A program made the position numbers and the translations under genes. A DNA stretch of 64,000 nt from Gavia stellata (lineage: Eukaryota; Chordata; Aves; Gaviiformes; Gaviidae): assembly GCF_030936135.1 (NCBI RefSeq), contig NC_082604.1, forward strand, positions 1,614,501 to 1,678,500. Reading direction: 5' to 3'. This document shows, one piece after another, positions 56,117-64,000 of this stretch (the stretch's first letter is position 1; every line of letters begins with the position of its first letter). Under the pieces are notes generated by a model, which saw only the letters and a program-made list of their open reading frames with translations, was not told the origin of the DNA and searched no databases.

Positions 56117-56869
56117 TCAAAGCTCTAACCCAAACGTGTTTAAATGGTGTGGGTTTCAGAAGTCAGGTAATGACGGTGCCGTGGGGCGGTTTTGGTGGAG
56201 CTGGGAAAGATCCTGTCCCCGATACACGTGTTACCAACAGGAGGAGTTGAAGTATCACTGTCGCTAAAATGCCACCACATGCAATTAGTGCCACTGACAA
56301 TCAAAGTGAGGTCTTACTCAAGACAAGGATAGGAAGGAGTAAGCAAGCCAGGCTTTCAAATTGGCCAAAGACGGATTTTGCTGTGGCTTAGAGTGGCTCT
56401 GCCTTGGAGAAATGTGAACTCGTTGCATGGGTTGCTGGCTTTCCAAAAGCCCTCTCGCATCCCAGGCTTTGGGATTGGGGCAGGTTGTGTTTTGTGGTGC
56501 CAAGTAGAAAAGACATGAAGGTTTTTGCTCCTTCTGGAAGACCTGAGCAGCTCTGGGGAGCTGCTGCAGGCTCTCAGATGTGAATGCTGGTGGTTGGAGG
56601 CTCAGCGACCACGCGGTGGAGATAACGCCGGGACCTGCTTGCTGGGACAAACAACGTGTTGGCTGATCCAGCTGCGGGTGAGTCCATCAACTCCCCATGG
56701 CAGCAGGCGTTGCCCCGCGAAGGAGAGGGCAGCACATGCGGCGTTTCCCAAGCCTGTCGGGCTGCGCCACGTTGGCTTACATGCGACTTTATAAAGAGGA
56801 GGTGCAGAAACTTTCTCCGCTCCTTGCCAGGGTTTGGTCCAGTCTCTTCCCCCCAGCGCAGCCTTTGCT

Positions 56870-57476
56870 ATGGCTGGCCTGAATGTCTCCATTGCTTTTT
56901 TTTTCCTGGTTGTTGGGGTGTGCCAGGTGCTCAGGCAGCTTTCCAAGAGGCTTCTGTCTCCTGGAGCGTACGACTGCCTTGCCAGAGAACTTGCTGGCTC
57001 GTTACAGTTGTGCACAAGCTGCCTTGAGCTGAGGATGCTGGTGGAGATAGGCCCGTGGGGTGGTGGCTTTGGCCCAGACGTGGTCCTGACTCTGCTCTTC
57101 CTCCTCTTCACTGTTCACGGCACCTCTTTTGACGGAGCATCTGCCAACCCGACCGTCTCTCTCCAGGAGTTCCTGCTCCTTGAGTCCAACCTCGCCACGA
57201 CTGCTACCAAGCTGCTGGCCCAGGGTGTGGGCATGGGGACAGGCTGGGCTGTCACCAAGCTCTACTGGTCCTGGGAGCTGACGCATTTCCACCTCATCCA
57301 GAACCTGATCGCGTCGGAGTGCAGCTCCTCCATCCACACGTCGCTGCACCACGCTGCTTTTGTGGAAGGCACCTGCTCTTTCCTTTTCCACCTTGTCCTT
57401 CTCAAGTTGTGTCAGAGTCGCCCGATGTACCGGGTCCCTGCCCTGGCCACGACTGTCACCTTCCTGACCTACACAG
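56870..57476 (+). CDS. AQP12: AQP12 exon 1
   Basis: 607 coding bases, residues 1-202 plus one base, ending TFLTYT before the donor GTGAGC. It holds the first pore half with NPT. Confidence 0.94.
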
Positions 57477-58867
57477 GTGAGCGGCACCTGCCTTTCTTTT
57501 TCTAAGTCATTTAGAAAAATACCTAATTTGTGGGGGAGGAATGGTCCCTTTGTCATCTTCCAGGACTCAAGAGGTAACCATTACCAAGACGTTTGTTTTC
57601 TATTTATTTTGGGGAATATCCATTTTAGGATGAAGACGGCAGCAGGTGTGATGTCGGCACACGAGAAGCCATAGCTTGCCCCAAGACTAGGAGCACTTCC
57701 CTTGAATGTCCCCTAACGCAACCCCTCGGTCCTGCACTGCTTCCCGCAGAGCTCAGGGCGACAAGGGTGGGATTTCCCCGTGTGCTGCTATTGCACAGCC
57801 CAAAGATGCCGCTGCCGGAGCTGGGCAGCAGAGATGCTCCCAGAGCCTTCCGGCAGGCAGGAGGGGCCGCAGATCTCCTGGTCCAGCTCTTTGTCGGTCT
57901 TTCAAAGGATGCAAGGGAGACTGATGGCCATGCTTCTCTTCCCACGCAGCTGGACCGTTCACAGGGGCCTTCTTCAACCCTGCCCTGGCCATGGTCACCA
58001 CCTTCCACTGCTCGGGGAACAGCTTTTGGGACTACGTCCAGGTTTACTGGCTGGGGCCCCTCGGAGGTGAGATCCACCTGGGAGGTAGCGGGGGGCAGGG
58101 GTTGGGATGGGGGGCAATGAGCAAGGCAGAAATACTGGGCGCAACACAAATGGTTCCTGGCAAAGGGCTGAACTAGGTTCTTGCCAGTGACAAGTGTCCT
58201 TTTCTGTCCCCCTTCCCTGTCACCCAAGTCATCCCTTTGCTATCCATTTTTTTAATCCAATTTCTACACGGGACATACGCAAAACTCTCCCCAAAGGCAA
58301 AAGTTTGGGGGAGATGAAGCAAAGATGTTTTAGGGCAACGATAGGCTGAGCTGTGCTATTGAGGTTGTCCACAGCTTCAGGATGACCGCGGGGAGCTGGA
58401 TACGTGCTGCCTAGAATGCGGAGAGTGGGGAAAGGAGACTGCTGGCGTGGTTTATGGCCCTTTTGGGTCAAAACAAGCCTCGCTATTATATTAAGCGATG
58501 GTTTAATGGTTAAATTCTCCTTAAATTAATATGGCAAGGGTCTTTCAGATGCTGTTAGTGGGGACTTCAGTGGTGCTGAGCTACATTTTGGTCACGATGA
58601 AGGTTGTAGCAAAGGCCTGAAAATCACCGCTGAGCTGTGGAGATGCTCAATGCAGCACACGAAGGGGTCTGTGCTCTCGTTTCAGGGATGCTGGCTGCCC
58701 TCCTGCTGTACCAAGGCAACATCCCACGACTCTTCCAGAGAAACCTCCTTTACAGCCAGAAGAGCAAATACAAGATACCCAAGGCAAGGGTGACAGCACA
58801 CGTGGAGGGTGATGAACCGCAGCGGAAGAAGAAAGGGGAGAAGAGCAACTCCAAGCCTCGTGCCTGA
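56870..58867 (+). CDS. AQP12: AQP12, aquaporin-12 (three exons, complete)
   Basis: Three exons (56870-57476, 57950-58066, 58686-58867) join in frame to 301 residues; human AQP12A has about 295. AQP12 is an unorthodox aquaporin of intracellular membranes, described mainly from pancreatic acinar cells in mammals. The protein starts MAGLNVS, as in mammals, and contains hydrophobic spans. The first pore box is NPT (GASANPTVSLQEF) instead of NPA, a hallmark of this subfamily. The second is a standard NPA (AFFNPALAM). The residue after the second box is Leu, not the Arg of classical aquaporins, so the pore filter is unusual. The conserved VQVYWLGPL and LFQRNLLY segments follow. The tail is strongly basic (RKKKGEKSNSK). 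The start follows human homology, since an in-frame upstream ATG at 56834 lacks such support. The next gene, a GAL3ST2-type sulfotransferase, also lies in human 2q37.3. Confidence 0.95.
57950..58066 (+). CDS. AQP12: AQP12 exon 2
   Basis: 117 bases between CTTCCCACGCAG and GTGAGA. It encodes AGPFTGAFFNPALAMVTTFH and on to YWLGPLG, including the second pore box. Confidence 0.94.
58686..58867 (+). CDS. AQP12: AQP12 exon 3
   Basis: 182 bases after TCGTTTCAG, encoding the last membrane span (MLAALLLYQGN), RNLLYSQKSKYKIPK and a basic cytosolic tail, with stop at 58865-58867. Confidence 0.94.
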
Positions 58868-59730
58868 GCCGCGGACGGGGGCCAAGGAGGTCCCTGCAGC
58901 CCCTCTCCTGGGAGCAGGTTTCCCGGCGCGGAGGATTTTGCTGCTCATCCCGCCCAGCGTCCTTCCTGCCCGTTTGGTCCCTACTGCAGGGTGAGATTTT
59001 TTTTTAAAGCATCGCAAAGGAACCGGCCAAGCTGGCCTTGTAGGATGTCTGAATCCCTGAGCTCCTTTGGAAATAGCTTTGAAAGTCTCCCTGGAGAGCC
59101 CAAAATGTTTCAAGCCTGCATCACTGGCTGAGTGGGGGAAAAAACCTAACACTTTTGCATAAATTGCTGGTTGTCTTGTATTGCCAGGAAGCTTACAGAA
59201 ACTCAGGGCCATTACGTGGGTAGGCTTGAGCAACTCCCAGGTTATTGCATTGTGCAACGCTTGAAGTAATCTGTCTGGGTGTCTTGCAGCCATAAAAACA
59301 AAGCATAAACCAGTAACCGCCCTGGAAACTTGGGATGAGGAGGAAGCAGGCTTTAACCTTTCAAGTTACTAAATGGATATTGGTCAAAAATTGGCGTTCT
59401 TTGAGTTAAACTGAGGTCCTTGAATTGCACAGACTGAATCTGGCAGTTCTTGGTGAGGAATTAAGAATGCTCCAAGGCAAGGGAGTTCACTGGCCACAGG
59501 AGACCCGTGGACGCGTTGCTTAGCCTGGGTTTCATGTGCTGTAAGGCATCAAGAAATGGTGCACAAAGTGTCTGTGGTTAAAAACCGAGACCCAGGCAGC
59601 CGGTACGCAGCCGGTGTGGGTGAGCAAGTGCATCCCTGGGCTCCTCTTTGTGTCTACGTGAAATATTCCTAAAGATAAAATTATGTTTTGTGGAAATAAT
59701 AATAAAAATAAATGTTGTGATTGGCGTTTA
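58868..59730 (+). other. AQP12: AQP12 3' UTR (probable)
   Basis: It runs from the stop codon to two overlapping-range AATAAA signals at 59701-59712, followed by GTTGTGATTGG. No gene is seen in it. Confidence 0.6.
59701..59712 (+). terminator. Double AATAAA, candidate AQP12 poly(A) signal
   Basis: Two consecutive AATAAA hexamers lie about 830 bases after the stop. A TGTTGTGATTGG stretch follows, suited to a cleavage site. Confidence 0.6.
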
Positions 59731-61440
59731 GGTGAGTGATGTCGTTCCTGTGAGCTCTGTGGGGGGAGATCAGCCCATCTGATCCCTGAAAATGGGAGAA
59801 GCCGTGGAGATGTCCAAATTGACTCTGCCCCGCCTGCTGCTTGCTCTGGAAGGGGGGTAATCTGGGTGGAGACTCCTGCTAGGTAAATGGGGCTCCCCTC
59901 AGGCAGTGCTGGGGCACCCCACGGGTTCTGCACCCCGGGGATCTTTCCCCGGGGGTGAGCAGGGGCTGGGGCAATCCCACATGCAGCATCCCTGGAGCAG
60001 GGCCGCTGGGGTTAGCTGCCCAGAGGTCTCCCCTGCCGAAAACGGCCAATTCCTGCATTATGTAGTAAATAGTCAATTTTGCAGGACATCTCCAGGCAGA
60101 AAATTCCTGTACTGAATATATTCTTGATGCGCTACAGCTTTTCAGAGCAATGGTGGGGTGCGTGCTCCGGGGCAGGCTGTGCTTTTCGTACGAGTGGGCA
60201 CGGGGCGACGCGATGCTCTGGTTGTACGATTGTCCCTGCCCTGGGTCGCCTCGGCAGGAGCTCGAGCAGGGAAGGTCTGCCCCTATTTACTGAGTTGCAA
60301 ACGGTGAATAAGGAAGTGGGACCTGATTAAAATCCGACGGGAAGGTGTCAGATGCAGGTTTGGTACCCGGACACGCGGTGCCGCCTGCCCCAGGCGCCAG
60401 CCCTGCTCCTCCCCGCATCCCCACTATGTCCCCTATGTGTTTTTGGGGGACGACCCTGGCTACGCTGCCCATGGGCTGCCCATCTCGCTTGCTCTCTTGT
60501 GGGATTGCCTTTTGGGGTGAACCGTAGGCTGCCCAGGAACCAAGAGGGGAGCTGGACCTCTGCAAACCACGAGACCACACCACGTCCCAACAGGAGAAAT
60601 GAGGGAAGGGACCAACGCAGCGATACGTGGACATGCCTCAGAGATGAAGCTTTATGGAACAGCACCTCAAAAACCATGCAGCAAATGCCCCAAAAACAAT
60701 GCCCCCGCATCGCGCCCGGACGGATGCTCAGCGCTGCCTGGTCCCTTGCAGGGAAGGGAGGTGGGAACGCAGTCTGGTTTTTATCCTGGTTAAACTGCAA
60801 GCAGGAGACGAGGCACCTTCCGATGGAAACCGAAACCTTTGAGGCTCCACGTGGCTGGCCGAGGGGGAACCTGGGATACTCAGATCCCCCTGGCAATTTT
60901 TTCTGAACCTCTTTTGGGTTGGAAATTGTGTTGAAAATCCTGAGGTGGGGCCTCCGTTTATCCAAACGGATTTGCTGGCTCTGCTTTTGGTTTGAGGATA
61001 AGTGTAGGATGTGAAAAGTAAGGTTGACTCGCCCACCACAACCCATTCTTGTGGTATTTTTCCCCAGGCGGAGCGTAGAATATTCCTACAGCTGCTCCAA
61101 GCAGTGAGTTGGGATATCTGGCTGCAGAGATGCTCACGAGATGTCTCCCGGACACATGGGTATTTAACTTGCAGTCTGACACCGTGGTGTTGGCATCAGC
61201 TCCAGGGTAGGATGCTGATCCTATAAACGCAGCGTACGAGCGCAGCGTCCGAAAGCAGCATGTAACCACCGAGTCAGGGCAAAAAAAAACCCTGCTGATT
61301 TTTTTTGTTCTTTTTTTTTTTTTTTTTTTTCAGGACATTTTCACATGTTTGATGTCTGTTTCTTGGGCTGCTGGGGAGATCGTCTACTGAGCAGACTGAT
61401 GTAATTAAGGGGAACATAATAGGAGTGATGGTGAATATTG
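59731..61440. other. Intergenic region between AQP12 and GAL3ST2
   Basis: GC-rich sequence with several long frames on both strands (for example 60348-61046 minus, 232 codons) that match nothing I know and overlap each other, as expected from base composition. A long T-run lies at 61311-61330. Confidence 0.65.
61281..61330 (+). repeat. A-run and T-run cluster
   Basis: Nine A at 61281-61289, then eight T and a further unbroken run of 20 T ending at 61330. Seen from the minus strand the T-run is a poly(A)-like tract, but the sequence beside it is not a recognisable retrocopy. Confidence 0.85.
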
Positions 61441-61445
61441 TTTTT

Positions 61446-61451
61446 TTTAAT
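61446..61451 (-). terminator. Possible poly(A) signal of the sulfotransferase gene
   Basis: TTTAAT on the plus strand reads ATTAAA on the minus strand, about 540 bases past the stop at 61987. It is the best hexamer I can see, but a weak call. Confidence 0.3.
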
Positions 61452-61986
61452 TAAGAGGCTACTTTTCCAGCACTGTAGCAATAAGGCATAGTGGAGGAGA
61501 GCTGCAGCTGGACACATAGACTTGTTTCCAAGCTGTAAATCAAGCTCCGCAGCTCTGATTTACAGCTTGGCCCTGCGCTGTTGCAGTCTCCGGTGCAGGG
61601 TCAAGGACTTGGGCTGCCCTCCTGCTCCTCGCTGCTGGAGTCGGTGCTACGCAGAGCAAAGCCCCAGATCGCCTCCTCCAAGGTTTTGGCTGCCAGTCGG
61701 GGGTTTTGCCCTGTTTGCTCAGGACCTACCCTGGACGGCTCGTGTCGTGTCGAGCCCCTGGGACCCCCCTGTTGCTGCCCATCCTGCTCTGCAGCAACAG
61801 CAGCGTGTAGCACCCAAGAGCTTGTGCACAGTCCTGCACAGACAGAGGTGGCCAGGGGCTCCCGTGGGCAGCAGCGTCCCCGCCTGCCCCCCCGGTGCAG
61901 AAGCAGCCCCCGAGCCCAGGAGGCGAGCGCCTCGCTGTCCTCAGCAAAGGCGGCTGGAGAACGATGTCTGGAGGGGGCAAGGAGGC

Positions 61987-62844
61987 TCAGTTTTGGGTGC
62001 CCTCCAGCCTGTGCCGCAGGGTGTTGCCCTGACGAGAGGGAGTGGGCTGGTGGGTCTGGGGGCGCTTCTGGGCAAACTGCTTCTTGTAGAGAGCACTGCT
62101 GTACTGCAGCTCCGGGGTCACCAGCCGCCGGCACATGCGCTCCGTCTCCTTATCCAAGCCCTGCTTGAGGTTATAGCCCAAGATCTTCGCGTTGCCGTGC
62201 TGCAGTGGCCGCAGGGAAGAGTCCTTGATGTCCTTCGGGGCCACGCTGCCCATCCCTTGCAGGCAGGTCCTCGCCAGCTCTGCCTGCCTCTCCCGAAGCG
62301 CCTTGACTTCCCGCTGCATGCGCTCCCTGCCAATGTCTCGGTCGATCCTTTCCCAGAAGGTCCTGTTGAAGTGGGTGTAGATTTCCCAGTCCAGCCTGTT
62401 CCAGTCCTTTATCTTCTCCACGATGGTGTCCGAGAGAGGGGACTTGGTGCTGCTGTCCCTGATGTTGAGCGGGAAGGAGACGACACTGTCCAGGTCCCAG
62501 CACAGCATCTCCTTCAGCAGCAACATGGACTCATCGAAGTACTCAGAGATGAGGAGCAAGTCGAAGGACGCCTCGATGGCCTTCAGCATGAGCTGCACCC
62601 GCTCGGCTGAGACCTCTCCGTCGGGGTTGAAGCCAAAGTCGAACGTCATGAGGTTCCTGGCATAGTGGCTGTCACCGTCCGCGGGGTTGTAGTAGTGGTA
62701 AGGCTGGCTGAGGAACTCCTCCAGACTGCGGGCACGGGAGAAAGCCGATGTGCCCTTGTAGTATGCGAAGGAGGACTCCATGAGCTGCACGGGGTTCCTC
62801 AGGATGGAGAAGTAGACGGCTGATCTGGACACCACTTTCTGCAC
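61987..62844 (-). CDS. GAL3ST2: GAL3ST2 terminal coding exon
   Basis: 858 bases after CTTTTTCTCCTCCGCAG, 285 residues plus TGA at 61987-61989. It contains the 3'-phosphate-binding motif and most of the catalytic fold. Confidence 0.9.
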   Translation of the reverse strand: MQKVVSRSAVYFSILRNPVQLMESSFAYYKGTSAFSRARSLEEFLSQPYHYYNPADGDSHYARNLMTFDFGFNPDGEVSAERVQLMLKAIEASFDLLLISEYFDESMLLLKEMLCWDLDSVVSFPLNIRDSSTKSPLSDTIVEKIKDWNRLDWEIYTHFNRTFWERIDRDIGRERMQREVKALRERQAELARTCLQGMGSVAPKDIKDSSLRPLQHGNAKILGYNLKQGLDKETERMCRRLVTPELQYSSALYKKQFAQKRPQTHQPTPSRQGNTLRHRLEGTQN

Positions 62845-64000
62845 CTGCGGAGGAGAAAAAGGAGGTTTGAAGGTGGGGTAGGGAGAAGGGACCTGCTCGC
62901 TCGCAATCCTGTGCTCTGCTGGAAAGCAGAAATGCTCGCTGGGGTTGGAGATGGTGGGTGCTGGGGAGGGTTTCAGGGTGCAGCTCATCAAAGGAGCATT
63001 TGTGTCAGTTGTAGGGAGTCCCAGAAGATGTACACAGGGAGAGCAGTCACAAAAGCTCCCCGCTACATGCTGCCACAGCTGGGTGGCCTGCCCAGGCTTG
63101 AGATAGGTCCTATCTCCTTGCCGTTCCCCAGATCTGTGTGTCCGCTGACCTGAGCTGATGCGCTTAAGGTGTTCTCCTCTTGCAGCTGGTACCCTCTGGG
63201 CCTGTCCAGGGAGCAAGACATCTCCAAGGGCCCACCAGACAAGAACAAGATGATAGTTGCTGGCTGCTACAGACGCTGTCCCCTGGCTTGTCTCAGGTCA
63301 CAGCACAATGATTCGTCAAACCTGTTTACAGAAGCTCTCAGGAGATGCCCGTAACATGCAAGGTACCTGGGGGCAATCCTGTCTCTCTTGAGCTTCATCC
63401 CTGAAGACTTTACGTGCTCTAAGGGTGTCCCACCTTGCTCCCCATGAGCCCCTCTCTCCCTCCCCCGTTCGTCCCTCCCAAGGCATCGTGGCTTTGCCCG
63501 TACCTCCGGCTGCAGGAATCGCATGTGGTGGCAGAGGATGTTGAACCGCTGAGGGCTCCTGGGGGAGAAGCCCTGCACGAACCTCGCCAAGAAGTGGTGC
63601 GGGTAGGAGAGCTGGTTGCCGCCCCCCATGGGGAAGGCGAAGGTGAGGTTGTGGGTTTCGCCGAAGCGGAACAGGACATTCATGACGGTGCTGCTGGCGC
63701 TCTTGTGGACTTTGAGGAAAACAATGTCAGTCTTGGGCTCACATGTCTCCCCTTGAGAGGAGACCCCTCTGGCCTGCTGGCCTTCTCCAGGAGTCACCTC
63801 GTCACCCTTCGAGACTTCTGTCCAGCTTGGGAAAAGTCCTCTCTCCAGGTCTGTCTTGGAAAAGTCCTCCGCTTGTGGAGGTTGAGCTGAATTTGGCAAG
63901 GAGTGTTTAAGCAAGCTGCCCCACCGATGGTGGGGGGAACCCGTGGCTTGAGGCTGAGACCGGCTCTGTACCACCACCTGCCTCATTCCTGGTGGTGATG
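61987..64000 (-). CDS. GAL3ST2: GAL3ST2, galactose-3-O-sulfotransferase 2 (last two exons, partial)
   Basis: Two exons on the minus strand (63504 to the window edge, and 62844-61987) join in phase 0. The enzyme is a Golgi type II membrane protein that moves sulfate from PAPS to the 3-hydroxyl of galactose on glycans. The upstream exon has FLKVHKSASSTVMN, the PAPS 5'-phosphosulfate loop of the family. After it come FRFGETHNLTFAFP (with an NLT glycosylation site) and FNILCHHMRF. The last exon begins VQKVV and has the 3'-phosphate motif YFSILRNPV, then HYARNLMTFDFGF, LISEYFDESMLLLKEMLCW, a Trp-rich WNRLDWEIYTHFNRTFWERI and TPELQY near the end. The family is certain. GAL3ST2 rather than GAL3ST1, 3 or 4 rests on sequence feel and on AQP12 being its neighbour, both in human 2q37.3. 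The signal-anchor end lies outside the window. Confidence 0.82.
62845..63503 (-). other. GAL3ST2: GAL3ST2 last intron
   Basis: A 659-base GT-AG intron with a good pyrimidine tract at its 3' end. Nothing else is seen in it. Confidence 0.85.
63504..64000 (-). CDS. GAL3ST2: GAL3ST2 penultimate exon (upstream end uncertain)
   Basis: It ends HMRFLQPE at the donor GTACGG (63503). The frame is open to the window edge. Sequence upstream of TDIVFLK (SKGDEVTPGEGQQARG and beyond) looks like a low-complexity lumenal stem. It may be coding throughout, or an upstream 3' splice site may lie inside it, for instance CACCACCAG near 63988. Confidence 0.7.

Larger units (their letters stand above)
50591..56869. 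other. Intergenic region between PAK2 and AQP12
   Basis: About 6.3 kb with no supported gene. It contains a CR1 3' end (55947-56116), an imperfect 20-base tandem pair at 52981-53020 and a G-run near 51800. The stretch 53820-54020 is dense in homeodomain-like TAATTA/ATAATTAC and GATA-like words and might be a regulatory element; that is inference. Human SENP5, expected here from human gene order, is not visible. Confidence 0.7.

Noticed and set aside
57002-58227. Long minus-strand frames across AQP12 (184 and 200 codons)
   Set aside because: They are shadows of the GC-rich AQP12 exons and introns, and no splice or homology evidence supports them.
60348-61046. 232-codon minus-strand frame between AQP12 and GAL3ST2
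   Set aside because: It overlaps several plus-strand frames in GC-rich DNA, and no domain or splice evidence is visible.
61311-61330. T-run read as the poly(A) tail of a minus-strand retrocopy
   Set aside because: The sequence to its right matches no recognisable gene or SINE, and no target-site duplication is visible.
61522-62610. 362-codon plus-strand frame
   Set aside because: It is antisense to the GAL3ST2 terminal exon and arises from the codon use of that exon. Its peptide (many V, L, Q, H, R) resembles no known family.

Overview
The window is vertebrate nuclear DNA and almost certainly avian. Genes are split into short exons by GT-AG introns. Two dispersed copies end in the 3' tail of the chicken repeat 1 (CR1) LINE family, and the sequence is otherwise poor in young repeats. 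The genes correspond to human 3q29 (PIGX, PAK2) and human 2q37.3 (AQP12, GAL3ST2). From memory, both human regions map to chicken chromosome 9, which fits a bird. I cannot name the species.

Layout, left to right. (1) 254-412 (+) is the last coding exon of PIGX. (2) 1338-1612 (-) is an exon-like open frame of a gene I do not recognise. It has a clean 3' splice site and an AATAAA signal downstream, and may be joined to a 27-base exon at 1933-1959. (3) 3100-3900 is a CpG-island promoter with the non-coding first exon of PAK2, ending at a GTGAGT donor at 3591. (4) A 23-kb first intron follows, with old SINE relics and a small tandem duplication. (5) 26745-46847 (+) holds fourteen coding exons of PAK2. 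They join without a frame break into a 525-residue p21-activated kinase with all catalytic residues. A 3' UTR of about 3.7 kb runs to the AATAAA at 50564. (6) About 6 kb of intergenic DNA contains a well preserved CR1 3' end at 55947-56116. (7) 56870-58867 (+) is a complete three-exon aquaporin-12 gene (301 residues). (8) 61987-64000 (-) holds the last two coding exons of a galactose-3-O-sulfotransferase, most likely GAL3ST2, running off the right edge.

The genes do not form a pathway. PIGX helps add the first mannose to GPI anchors in the ER, PAK2 is a Rac/Cdc42 effector kinase, AQP12 is an unorthodox intracellular water channel, and GAL3ST2 sulfates glycans in the Golgi. The PIGX-PAK2 order matches human. 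The PAK2-AQP12-GAL3ST2 order does not, since human SENP5 follows PAK2, so a rearrangement boundary lies between about 50.6 and 56.8 kb.

I found no CRISPR array, operon, phage or other novel multi-gene system. The best lead for something undescribed is the unassigned minus-strand exon pair between PIGX and PAK2. The remaining findings are perfect inverted repeats in PAK2 introns, simple-sequence tracts and small sequence differences in PAK2.
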